Positions 1-7,769 of a DNA stretch of 21,652 nucleotides are shown one piece after another. The notes below the pieces were generated by a model. It did no database searches and was not told the origin of the DNA. It worked only from the letters and a program-made list of their open reading frames with translations. Position 1 is the first letter of the stretch; every line of letters begins with the position of its first letter. Source of the DNA: a virus. Where the stretch lies: the IMG/VR virus record IMGVR_UViG_3300025141_000903, positions 1-21,652 of that record; one strand, given 5' to 3'. Position numbers and translations under genes: made by a program.

Positions 1-1680
1 TTTATTGATAAGTGGGAGCAGACCGGTCTACTCGAAGGTCTTGGTGATGATACACTTCGCAACGGAATGGCCCGGTTGCTTGAAAATCAAGCAAAAGAGC
101 TGCTTCGTGAACAGTCCACCATGAGTGGTGGAGATGTTGAGGGTTTTGCGGCTGTCGCATTCCCCCTCGTTCGCCGCGTGTTCGGCAATCTGATCGCCAA
201 CGATCTCGTTAGTGTTCAGCCGATGAGTCTGCCCTCGGGCCTCATCTTCTTCCTTGATTTCACGATCTCGAAAGATATTGCTGGCGGCACCGACAATGCC
301 AACCGGGTTAGGGTAGGTTATATAACCGCCTCTTCCCTCTACGGTGGCGACAGGGTAGCATCGCAGATTACAGGCGGTGTTGACTTGACGGGTAGTTTCT
401 CTACTGCGGGTCCGTATAGCCTTAACAATGGCTATTCCTCTCCGACTGGTTCAGTCGATCCTCTCACCATCACTGTTGTTGCATCCGGTACGGTTGGCAA
501 CTCTGGTGTCCTTAGTTTCGACATCTGGGGCGGCGACAGCAACTATCATCGTCCTGGATTGCTACAGTTCGATCCTGATATACCATCATCCTCGGTTTTC
601 TGTGCAGCCACCGTTCTTAAGACAGCTCTTACGTCACAACAGTGGAACGAAGAAGACTATGTGGCCATCAAACTGACCACGGCTAACTTAGGTGTTCTGA
701 CTGTAGGCAAGCAGGCTCGTCGCCTGACTCGCGAAGACCCAACGGATAATACCAAGGTTCTTCTTATTCAGACGGCCAACAGCTCGTCGCTTGTCGGCTC
801 CACACTCCGGGACATGCTCATGGCCGGTGATGTTTCGGCATCTTTCCCGATTACGGATGATTTCCAAACAGGCGGCGCCATCGGCTCCGTTATTGGTGAT
901 CCCTTGTGGGGGCTTGAAGGTAGTGAAGCAATCCCAGAGATTGACATTAAGGTCGACTCGGTGGCCGTTACGGCGATCACCAAGAAGCTCAAGGCCAAGT
1001 GGACCCCGGAGTTAGGACAAGATCTTAACGCCTACCACAACCTTGATGCGGAAGTCGAGCTTACTCAGATCCTTTCTGAGCAGATTGCTCTTGAAATTGA
1101 TCGCGAGATCCTAGAAGATCTTGTTGGTGAAGCTACCGCTGGTGTTCGCTACTGGTCGCGTAATCCAGGTGAATTCTTAAACCGTGAAACGGGTGCTGTT
1201 TTAGCAGCTGGGACGGCAGACTTCACTGGTAACGTGAGTGAGTGGTATGAGACTCTCGTTGAGACTATCAACGATGTGTCAGCACAGATCCACCGAAAGA
1301 CTCTTCGTGGCGCTGCAAACTTCGTGGTGTGTTCACCCGAAGTTGCTAACCTACTTGAGTTTACGGCCGGTTTCCGTGCTAACGTAACTGCTGATAGTGA
1401 CCGTGGAGACATTGGTGCTATCAAGGTTGGTTCTCTCTCTAAGAAGTTCGACGTCATTGTCGATCCTTACTTCCCGCGTAACTTGGTCCTTGTGGGCCGC
1501 CGCGGCAGTAGCTTCCTTGAGAGTGGATATGTCTACGCACCTTACGTGCCACTGCAGACTACACCTACTATCTTCGGTGTTGAAGACTTCGTGCCTCGCA
1601 AGGGCGTGATGACTCGATATGCCAAGAAGATGGTTCGTCCAGATATGTATGGCCTAGTAGTTGTAAAGGCTCTAGTCTAG
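1..1680 (+). CDS. gp23: Major capsid protein, T4 gp23-like (5' end outside window)
   Basis: Forms the hexameric shell of the phage head. The reading frame is open from base 1: 22 codons before the first ATG (67) read KWEQTGLLEGL then RNGMARLLENQAKEL, matching the propeptide region of T4 gp23 (KWKPLLEG, then the FENQ segment). The true start is therefore left of the window, and the ATG at 67 should not be used. Just after it comes LVRRVFGNLIANDLVSVQPM followed by SLPSG, a hallmark gp23 segment (T4: MVRRAIPNLIAFDICGVQPM). The C-terminal part (TRYAKKM, then RPDMYGLVVVKALV) is also gp23-like. An L-R-E tripeptide at 103-111 fits the (I/L)-x-E cleavage rule of the T4 prohead protease gp21, so the propeptide may be cut there (inference). 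A strong terminator follows the stop, consistent with separate high-level expression. Confidence 0.93.
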   Translation, partial: FIDKWEQTGLLEGLGDDTLRNGMARLLENQAKELLREQSTMSGGDVEGFAAVAFPLVRRVFGNLIANDLVSVQPMSLPSGLIFFLDFTISKDIAGGTDNANRVRVGYITASSLYGGDRVASQITGGVDLTGSFSTAGPYSLNNGYSSPTGSVDPLTITVVASGTVGNSGVLSFDIWGGDSNYHRPGLLQFDPDIPSSSVFCAATVLKTALTSQQWNEEDYVAIKLTTANLGVLTVGKQARRLTREDPTDNTKVLLIQTANSSSLVGSTLRDMLMAGDVSASFPITDDFQTGGAIGSVIGDPLWGLEGSEAIPEIDIKVDSVAVTAITKKLKAKWTPELGQDLNAYHNLDAEVELTQILSEQIALEIDREILEDLVGEATAGVRYWSRNPGEFLNRETGAVLAAGTADFTGNVSEWYETLVETINDVSAQIHRKTLRGAANFVVCSPEVANLLEFTAGFRANVTADSDRGDIGAIKVGSLSKKFDVIVDPYFPRNLVLVGRRGSSFLESGYVYAPYVPLQTTPTIFGVEDFVPRKGVMTRYAKKMVRPDMYGLVVVKALV

Positions 1681-1707
1681 TATATCTGACTTAAGGTCAA
1701 AATAATG

Positions 1708-1736
1708 AAAGCCCCGTCTCTTTGAGGCGGGGCTTT
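1708..1736 (+). terminator. Hairpin terminator after the capsid gene
   Basis: An inverted repeat forms a 13-bp stem (left arm 1708-1720, right arm 1724-1736) with one U-G wobble and a 3-base loop TTT. The arms are AAAGCCCCGTCTC and GAGGCGGGGCTTT. The right arm itself ends in TTT and is followed by CTATTTAG, so it works as an intrinsic terminator with a short U tract. It lies 28 bases after the capsid stop and 32 bases before the neck gene. It probably ends or attenuates the abundant capsid mRNA. Confidence 0.88.
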
Positions 1737-1768
1737 CTATTTAGTAGTGTATCAATAGAGGAAAATAA

Positions 1769-3040
1769 ATGGCGGTCCCAAGTCTAAACCCAGCATCAAC
1801 TTCAAATTCAAATGTTTTGCCGGCGACGGGGAGTACGACAAATGTTGCATCAACACTTCCTTTTGGTATGTATGCTTCATCGACGAGCTTTTTATCGGGA
1901 GCCTCTGATCAGGTTGCTTATACCTATAAGAAATTAGGAGGAGATGTACTTGATATTGAATTGACAGAAGGAAATGTGTATTCGGCATATGAAGAAGCAG
2001 TCCTAGAATATTCTTATCTTGTAAATTTACATCAAAGTAAAAATTCAATATCGAGCCTCCTCGGCGCCGCCACCGCTTCTTTTGACCAGGACGGTCAAAT
2101 CGTAAGCGGCGACTCTCTATCAGGGTCGAATGTAGAATTAAATTATCCTAAATTTGATTATGGATATATTAGAAGAGTCTCTGAGAGAATGGTAACAGAA
2201 GCAGGCCTGGGAGGTACGTTGCCCATATATTCTGGGTCCTTTCAGATGGTTGCACAACAACAAGACTACAATCTTCAAACTATTTTATCTCAATCATCTG
2301 CCGATGAAGGCCAGACTCTTGCTTATTCGGGTCGAGTACAAAATAAAAGAGTTATTATCCGTAAGGTCTTTTTTAAAACCCCGCGCGCTATGTGGAGATT
2401 TTATGGTTATTATGGAGGTTTCTCTGTGGTGGGCAATATGAGAACATATGGTCAATTTGCCGATGACTCAACATTTGAAATTGTCCCAACGTGGCAGAAT
2501 AAATTACAAGCCATGGCCTATGAAGACGCTTTATGGACCAGAATATCCCACTATTCATATGAAATCAGAGATAATCATATAAGAATCTTCCCGCGCCCAG
2601 ACACCACCAGCCCGGAAAAGTTTTGGGTACAATTTAGTATACAGGGAGATTACGAGCCTTGGGAGGAACCTTCTAATAGTAGAACGGGGATAGACGGCGT
2701 TAACAACATGAACACACTTCCGTTTCAGAATGTTCCATATGAAAATATTAATTCAATTGGCAAGCAATGGATCCGCCGTTTTGCTTTGGCTCTCACAAAA
2801 GAAATGCTGGGACAGATTAGGGGCAAATTTTCGTCGGTGCCCATTCCTGGGGAAAGTGTAACTCTCAACTTTGCTGATTTATTAAGCCAAGCTAAAACTG
2901 AACAAGATAGCCTAAGAGAGGAACTTAAGACCATCTTGGATGAAATGACCTATGATAAACTAGCTACTCTGGATTCGACTATGCAAGATTCTACTGAAAA
3001 AGTGCTTGTCAGCGTTCCCGCGGGTATATATGTTGGATAG
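1769..3040 (+). CDS. gp13: Neck protein, T4 gp13-like
   Basis: Probable head-completion (neck) protein that joins the portal to the tail. Residues about 45-85 (YTYKKLGGDVLDIELTEG, then a YEEAVLEYS helix) match the T4 gp13 N-terminus (ILRRLGAPIINVELTPDQ, then the YDCIQRALELYG helix). The C-terminal part matches better: KQWIRRFALALTKEMLGQIR, then LREEL, corresponds to T4 [20 protein letters not shown], then LREEL. The last residues AGIYVG parallel GILVG at the end of gp13. At 423 aa it is longer than T4 gp13 (309 aa), with extra sequence in the N-terminal Ser/Thr-rich leader and in the middle. A GAGG ribosome site lies shortly before ATG 1769. It is followed after 16 bases by the tail-terminator gene. 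No gp14 equivalent lies between the two. Confidence 0.8.
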   Translation: MAVPSLNPASTSNSNVLPATGSTTNVASTLPFGMYASSTSFLSGASDQVAYTYKKLGGDVLDIELTEGNVYSAYEEAVLEYSYLVNLHQSKNSISSLLGAATASFDQDGQIVSGDSLSGSNVELNYPKFDYGYIRRVSERMVTEAGLGGTLPIYSGSFQMVAQQQDYNLQTILSQSSADEGQTLAYSGRVQNKRVIIRKVFFKTPRAMWRFYGYYGGFSVVGNMRTYGQFADDSTFEIVPTWQNKLQAMAYEDALWTRISHYSYEIRDNHIRIFPRPDTTSPEKFWVQFSIQGDYEPWEEPSNSRTGIDGVNNMNTLPFQNVPYENINSIGKQWIRRFALALTKEMLGQIRGKFSSVPIPGESVTLNFADLLSQAKTEQDSLREELKTILDEMTYDKLATLDSTMQDSTEKVLVSVPAGIYVG

Positions 3041-3056
3041 TCCAGGAATTTAAATT

Positions 3057-3968
3057 ATGCCAAATAGTACACGTACTCAAAAAGATATAGAAACAAGGAA
3101 TAAGAAAGCCTATATTGGAAGTAAAGAAGTAGAGGACAAACTACACGATGTTAAGTTTTCTACCTCCTCCTTGGAGACCATTGATAAAGCGGTCCTAAAC
3201 TATCTCGATAAATTAAATATTGCGGTAACAACCAATAAAGGTTTCAAAAAAGTTCCTGTTTTATGGGTATCGGCAGAACGTGCTTACCAATTAAAACATA
3301 ATAAAGATCTGAGAGATTCGGAGGAAGCCTTAATACTCCCCCTTATCACGATCGATCGGGTAAGTGTAGAAAAGAACCCAGCAAGCGAATATGCAGTTCC
3401 GGCCGCTAACATACCAGAGGTTAGAGATGCCATGGGAGGCGCCATTACAATCGCTCGCCGTCTTAACCAAAGAGAGACAGCACAGCACCAAAATGCTTAT
3501 TCTAAACGAGTCTGGAAACAGGCCACGTCGCCCAGGGTCGGGGTACGAACTCCGGTTTATGAAACAATAACAGTCCCATTTCCAACATGGGTGGCTGTAA
3601 GTTATCAAGTATCGGCTCGTACAGAATATCAACAACAAACAAATGAAATTTTAACAAAGTTTATACGCCAAGGAGGACTCAATCGAATGCCCGCTCGACT
3701 TGAAAGCGACGGCCATAAATTTGAGGCCTTCATTGACGGGTCAGTAACAAACAATTCAAATGTTGCTTCGATGGGCATGGATCAGAGAAATTATGAAACT
3801 ATAATAAATATTAAAGTTTTGGGTTATTTATTCGGCGACGGTGAAAACCAAGAGGGGCCCAATATTGTGGTGCGTAGACAAAATGCGGTCAAGGTTCAAA
3901 TCCCCCGGGAAACCGTAATAACGGAGCAACCACTGAACTTCCCGGATAATTCGGGGTTTTATACATAG
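3057..3968 (+). CDS. gp15: Tail terminator / sheath stabiliser, T4 gp15-like
   Basis: Likely caps the finished tail tube and sheath and gives the surface for head joining. The pattern follows T4 gp15. KKVPVLWVSAERAYQLK matches FIRVPITYASKEHFMMK. ALILPLITIDRVSVEK matches ETILPRINLHLVDFSY. VAVSYQVSARTEYQQQTNEI matches the KMIYELSIFTRYEDDMFQI segment. NYETIINIKVLGYLF matches RIEWSLTFEVNGWMY. The length (303 aa) is close to T4 gp15 (272 aa). The fold is shared with other tail terminators, including T4 gp3, so gp3-type function is the main alternative. The start ATG 3057 has AGGA upstream and follows the gp13-like stop by 16 bases. A 71-base AT-rich gap precedes the sheath gene. Confidence 0.78.
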   Translation: MPNSTRTQKDIETRNKKAYIGSKEVEDKLHDVKFSTSSLETIDKAVLNYLDKLNIAVTTNKGFKKVPVLWVSAERAYQLKHNKDLRDSEEALILPLITIDRVSVEKNPASEYAVPAANIPEVRDAMGGAITIARRLNQRETAQHQNAYSKRVWKQATSPRVGVRTPVYETITVPFPTWVAVSYQVSARTEYQQQTNEILTKFIRQGGLNRMPARLESDGHKFEAFIDGSVTNNSNVASMGMDQRNYETIINIKVLGYLFGDGENQEGPNIVVRRQNAVKVQIPRETVITEQPLNFPDNSGFYT

Positions 3969-4039
3969 TAATGGTTGTTTCAAGATTTATTTTACTATTT
4001 ATCATTGAAGATTAATACTTTGGATAGGAGAGTATAAAA

Positions 4040-7000
4040 ATGCCAGTAGATAGTTTTAGATTTGTATCGCCGGGTGTTTTCACCAACGAGATCGACCAAT
4101 CCCAGATCGCGGAGACCACCAGCAGAGAAACGGGCCCCGTTGTTTTTGGCGTAGCCCAGAAGGGGCCAGCCCTGGTTCCAACCACAGTTGCAAGTTTTGC
4201 AGAATTTGTTGATATTTTTGGGCAGCCGCAACCCGGCGAGGCCGCAAATGGCGATGTTTGGAGAGACGGAGACCAATCTAATCCTACTTATGGAGCATAT
4301 GCCGCTCAAGCCTATCTGCGCAATGCCGCTCCTCTTACTTTCGTTCGACTAGTCGGCAGCCAAGAGTCTGGCGGCACAACGGCTGGCTGGGAGATTCCCC
4401 AAGCTTCGGCCACGAATATTCGGGGGGGCACCTATGGGCTCTTCATTATGGGCCAGGGAACTGCTGGCAGTGGCTCGATCAGCCAGGACTACACCTCTTC
4501 TCATGGCGAAGGCGTCCTCGCAGCCGTCTTCCAGCTCACCGGCTCGGAGACCACCATTGAACTTACGGGCCTACTCAATTCATCTTCGGGGCCCTCCGTC
4601 ACCGATGCCGCCTCCGTCATTCGACCACAAGAGGTTCTTGGTGCGAATAGGGAATTCAGAGTTCGAATTTCTGGCTCCCTGGAAACAATCGAAACAACCT
4701 TTAATTTTGATCCAAAAAGTGCACGATATATTCGAAGCGTCTTTAACACCAACCCGCATCTATTAAACCCCAGTATCACACCAGCAGCGAACCAAAAGCA
4801 GCACTTCTTAGCACAGACCTTTGGAAGATCAGTGATGGATCTAGTAACTGCCGATGACGGTACTGCGCTCTCAAGAACTGACCTATCTGGGACTGTGGGT
4901 ATTATACTTGCTCTCAGCTCTGGTTCGAGCAACGGTGGAGCTGGTGATTTTAGGAGGGCATATGCAACGCCGGCTACTCCTTGGATTATTGGTCAGGACT
5001 TGACTGACCTATCTGGAAGCTTCGATCTCAATAGTGGACCACAGCGTCTTTTCCGCGTCTTCTCCCGAGAAGGGGTAGAATATGCTCAAAGTCACTATAA
5101 AATTTCAGTTTCAGACATAAAACAATCTCCTAATCCACAATTTGAGCCCTATGGATCGTTCACCTTGATGGTTCGAGATATTAAAGACACAGATGAAGAT
5201 CCGAGAATTCTAGAGCAATTCAATAATCTTAACTTGAATCCCGTTTCCAATAACTTTGTTGGAAGAAGAATTGGCGACCGGTCATGGACGTACGATACCA
5301 CCAATAACAAATGGGTGCAACTTGGCCAATATCCTGTTTTGTCTAGATTTATTAGACTTGAGCTTGATGCACAAGTTGAAAACGGTACCCAGGACAATAG
5401 ACTGGTTCCCTTTGGTTTCCGCGGCCTTCCGACGATGGCTGGCGCAAATATTGCCTCAGGATCTGCCACCATCAATGAGTTTAGTGTCACTGCCGCGGGT
5501 TCCGCCGCCGCCGCCGATCGCCAGAACTTCCTTGTTAACGGCGGTAGTGGCTCAATCCCGCCGGACATGGTGAGCTCTTCCGCGGGCCCATGGGCCGGCC
5601 TCGGGGGCCCCGGAGTTGTCAATTTCGGCGACAATAGCTGGGAGTTGGGCTCTGGCTCCGGCACCTTCTACACGTCGGGCAGTCTCCTCTTCCCGACCTT
5701 ACCACTGCGAGGCAGTTCTGCTGATGGACGCCTGTCCAAAACAACCAAAGCATTCTTTGGATTAACAACGAATCAGGCCGCGAGTATCCTGATCTTTGAT
5801 GGGGTAATTAGAGACCTAGTTCGCATTAATCCTGCTAACGCGCAAGGAAAGAACCTTCTACTGTCGCCTGGATTTTCGTTAGATGACCTGGTCTACAGCA
5901 GTGGTGACGCCACACATAGTGGATCCGACGTCTTTGTATATAACTCGACCGTTGTCGGAAGTACGAGTCCCTTAGGGCCCAACAACAACAATATTCGAAG
6001 AGGCACCCCTGGCGGCGCCCGCAAAGCGGGAACTTCTATGACTGCGGTGAGCGCGTCATATACGGAACCCCTTGATCGAGGCTTTAACAAGTTTACGGTA
6101 CCTCTATATGGCGGCTTTAATGGATTTGATATCTTTGAAAAGAATCCCTTCAACCAAAGCCGTGCACTGAATAACAATGTTACCAAAACAACGTCTCAAT
6201 TCCCAATGTATTATACCCTCAAAACAGCCATAGATTCTGTGAATGATGTTGATCAAATCGACATTAACTTGGCGGCAATGCCCGGAATCACCGATCAACA
6301 AGTAACAGACTATTTGATTGCTATGGCTGAGGAAAGAAAAGACACTCTTGCAATTATTGATTTGGAAGCTGGCTACACAGCATCGACAGAGAACACTCAG
6401 TCCTTTGATGCACGTAGAGGATCGTCCGCTGCTACTGTAACCGCCGCCGAAGCACGTAACTTTAACTCTAGTTACGCGGCCGCGTATTATCCTTGGGTGC
6501 AGATTAGCGACGGGAGGACCAATAGTAGAGTTTGGGTGCCTCCCTCCACTGTCGCCCTAGGAGTTTTGGCATCGTCTGCTGCAACGACCGAGTTGTGGTT
6601 TGCGCCTGCTGGGTTTAATCGTGGCGGCCTGACGAGGGGCTCTGCCGGTCTTACTGTCACGAATGTGATCGAAAAGTTAACCGCAGACCAGAGAGACAAC
6701 CTTTATGATGTCAATGTTAATCCAATCGCCTCCTTCCCGGCTGAAGGGATTGTGGTGTTTGGCCAGAAGACGTTGCAGGCGACTCCGTCAGCTTTGGATC
6801 GGATTAATGTCCGTAGATTGTTAATCTTCTGTAAGAAGCAGATTACGCAAATTGCAAACGGACTTCTATTCGACCCGAACAATCAGGTTACGTGGAACAG
6901 ATTCCTAAACCAGGTTGGTCCCTTCCTTGCATCGATAAAAAATCGATTTGGCTTGGAAGACTATCGAGTCGTGTTGGACACTAGTACCACCACGCCGGAC

Positions 7001-7111
7001 ATGGTTGATCAAAATATTATGTATGCACAGATTTTATTGAAGCCGACTCGGGCAATAGAGTTTATTGCACTAGACTTTGTTATTAGTAGATCGGGAGCGG
7101 AGTTTGAATAA
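4040..7111 (+). CDS. gp18: Tail sheath protein, T4 gp18-like, enlarged
   Basis: Contractile sheath subunit wrapped around the tail tube. The N-terminus (VSPGVFTNEIDQSQ, GPVVFGVAQKGPA, then FVDIFGQP) is the classic sheath start (T4: LSPGIELKETTVQS, then VNTFGQP). The C-terminal domain from about residue 920 (NVRRLLIFCKKQI, then EDYRVVLDTSTTTPDMVDQN) aligns with T4 (VFRRLFFNLKRRI, EYRVVCDTTNNTPAVIDRN). It ends SGAEFE like T4 TGADFDEL. At 1023 aa it is much longer than T4 gp18 (659 aa). Extra Gly/Ser/Ala-rich sequence lies at about residues 135-200 and 470-555, in GC-rich DNA. These are probably surface domains exposed on the tail (inference). AGGAG precedes the ATG. The tube gene follows, as expected. 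Confidence 0.93.
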   Translation: MPVDSFRFVSPGVFTNEIDQSQIAETTSRETGPVVFGVAQKGPALVPTTVASFAEFVDIFGQPQPGEAANGDVWRDGDQSNPTYGAYAAQAYLRNAAPLTFVRLVGSQESGGTTAGWEIPQASATNIRGGTYGLFIMGQGTAGSGSISQDYTSSHGEGVLAAVFQLTGSETTIELTGLLNSSSGPSVTDAASVIRPQEVLGANREFRVRISGSLETIETTFNFDPKSARYIRSVFNTNPHLLNPSITPAANQKQHFLAQTFGRSVMDLVTADDGTALSRTDLSGTVGIILALSSGSSNGGAGDFRRAYATPATPWIIGQDLTDLSGSFDLNSGPQRLFRVFSREGVEYAQSHYKISVSDIKQSPNPQFEPYGSFTLMVRDIKDTDEDPRILEQFNNLNLNPVSNNFVGRRIGDRSWTYDTTNNKWVQLGQYPVLSRFIRLELDAQVENGTQDNRLVPFGFRGLPTMAGANIASGSATINEFSVTAAGSAAAADRQNFLVNGGSGSIPPDMVSSSAGPWAGLGGPGVVNFGDNSWELGSGSGTFYTSGSLLFPTLPLRGSSADGRLSKTTKAFFGLTTNQAASILIFDGVIRDLVRINPANAQGKNLLLSPGFSLDDLVYSSGDATHSGSDVFVYNSTVVGSTSPLGPNNNNIRRGTPGGARKAGTSMTAVSASYTEPLDRGFNKFTVPLYGGFNGFDIFEKNPFNQSRALNNNVTKTTSQFPMYYTLKTAIDSVNDVDQIDINLAAMPGITDQQVTDYLIAMAEERKDTLAIIDLEAGYTASTENTQSFDARRGSSAATVTAAEARNFNSSYAAAYYPWVQISDGRTNSRVWVPPSTVALGVLASSAATTELWFAPAGFNRGGLTRGSAGLTVTNVIEKLTADQRDNLYDVNVNPIASFPAEGIVVFGQKTLQATPSALDRINVRRLLIFCKKQITQIANGLLFDPNNQVTWNRFLNQVGPFLASIKNRFGLEDYRVVLDTSTTTPDMVDQNIMYAQILLKPTRAIEFIALDFVISRSGAEFE

Positions 7112-7118
7112 TAAGTTA

Positions 7119-7136
7119 GGACGATTTGCCTCGTCC
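7119..7136 (+). other. Intergenic hairpin between sheath and tube genes
   Basis: A perfect 6-bp stem GGACGA / TCGTCC with a 6-base loop TTTGCC begins 7 bases after the sheath stop. No clear T run follows (CACTATTTAAG), so it is a weak terminator at best. It may instead be an mRNA processing or stabilising element that lets sheath and tube be made in different amounts. Function is inferred only. Confidence 0.45.
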
Positions 7137-7164
7137 CACTATTTAAGTTAAAGAGGATTTTAAA

Positions 7165-7719
7165 ATGGCCGGAGAATTTTGGAGTAACCCAGCAGCAGAA
7201 CCAAAACGTTCACATCGTTTTTTGGTTTCGTTTGAATTACCGGGTGGACTCAACACCCAATTGTATGCAAGAACGTTCACTAAACCTGGGTGGACAGTTG
7301 GTGCCACGGAGCATCAGTTTTTAGATAAAATATATTATTACCCAGGACGCGTTACTTGGAGCGAGGTAACTGCTCAGTTTGTTAATTCAGCCGATCCCGA
7401 TATGGATGAAAAGATTCAAGAGATATTGACTTCTATGGGTTGGGTTAACCCCAACGACGTAGGAAATTCCGGCGGCAGCGTCACCAACGGTGGCACTCCA
7501 AATAAGGACATGGCCGTTGCGGCGCTGGGGAGCAGTGTCGTTGTCACAGAGCTTGATGGCGAGGGAGGCGCGATTGGAAATTATAAACTTAATAATCCTT
7601 TTGTAGTTTCTGTTAGTTACGGTACTTTGGATTATTCCAGTGAAGATTTATTAACCGTTGATATTGGATTTCGTTATGATTGGGCCACGTACACCCCTGG
7701 CGCATCCGCCGCAACATAG
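7165..7719 (+). CDS. gp19: Tail tube protein, T4 gp19-like
   Basis: Hexamer-forming subunit of the inner tail tube through which DNA passes. The length of 184 aa is close to T4 gp19 (163 aa). The N-terminus has FWSN..P..SHRFLVSFEL and KPGWTVG, typical of the tube fold in which the first strand starts just after an aromatic/HRF motif. The C-terminus NPFVVSVSYGTLDYSSEDLL, then TVDIGFRYDWA, is the closing beta pair. A Gly/Ser/Asn-rich loop (about residues 93-110) is GC-richer than the rest. It sits directly after the sheath gene, which is the standard order. GAGG lies upstream of the ATG. The next gene carries the same N- and C-terminal motifs. Confidence 0.87.
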   Translation: MAGEFWSNPAAEPKRSHRFLVSFELPGGLNTQLYARTFTKPGWTVGATEHQFLDKIYYYPGRVTWSEVTAQFVNSADPDMDEKIQEILTSMGWVNPNDVGNSGGSVTNGGTPNKDMAVAALGSSVVVTELDGEGGAIGNYKLNNPFVVSVSYGTLDYSSEDLLTVDIGFRYDWATYTPGASAAT

Positions 7720-7745
7720 AGTGAAAAGACTTATTTAATCGAAAA

Positions 7746-7753
7746 TATAAATA
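7746..7753 (+). promoter_or_regulatory. Possible T4-type late promoter TATAAATA
   Basis: The octamer TATAAATA, identical to the T4 late promoter -10 element read by the phage sigma factor gp55, lies in the short intergenic gap before the second tube-like gene. A start about 6-12 bases downstream would leave a very short leader before ATG 7770. It is the only intergenic perfect copy I saw. The match could be chance in AT-rich DNA. Confidence 0.35.
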
Positions 7754-7769
7754 AGGGAATAAAAACGTT

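Noticed and set aside
67-69. ATG at 67 as the start of the capsid gene
   Set aside because: The frame is open to base 1 and the 22 preceding codons match the gp23 propeptide, so the gene begins outside the window.
4878-5016. 13-base direct repeat CTGACCTATCTGG (4878-4890 and 5004-5016) in the sheath gene
   Set aside because: It encodes the same short (T)DLSG motif in both copies and is not part of a longer repeat, so it is probably protein-level similarity or chance.
5149-5664. 171-codon minus-strand frame opposite the sheath gene
   Set aside because: It mirrors a GC-rich part of a well-supported gene, has a Pro/Ser-rich low-complexity translation and no ribosome site. It is a shadow.
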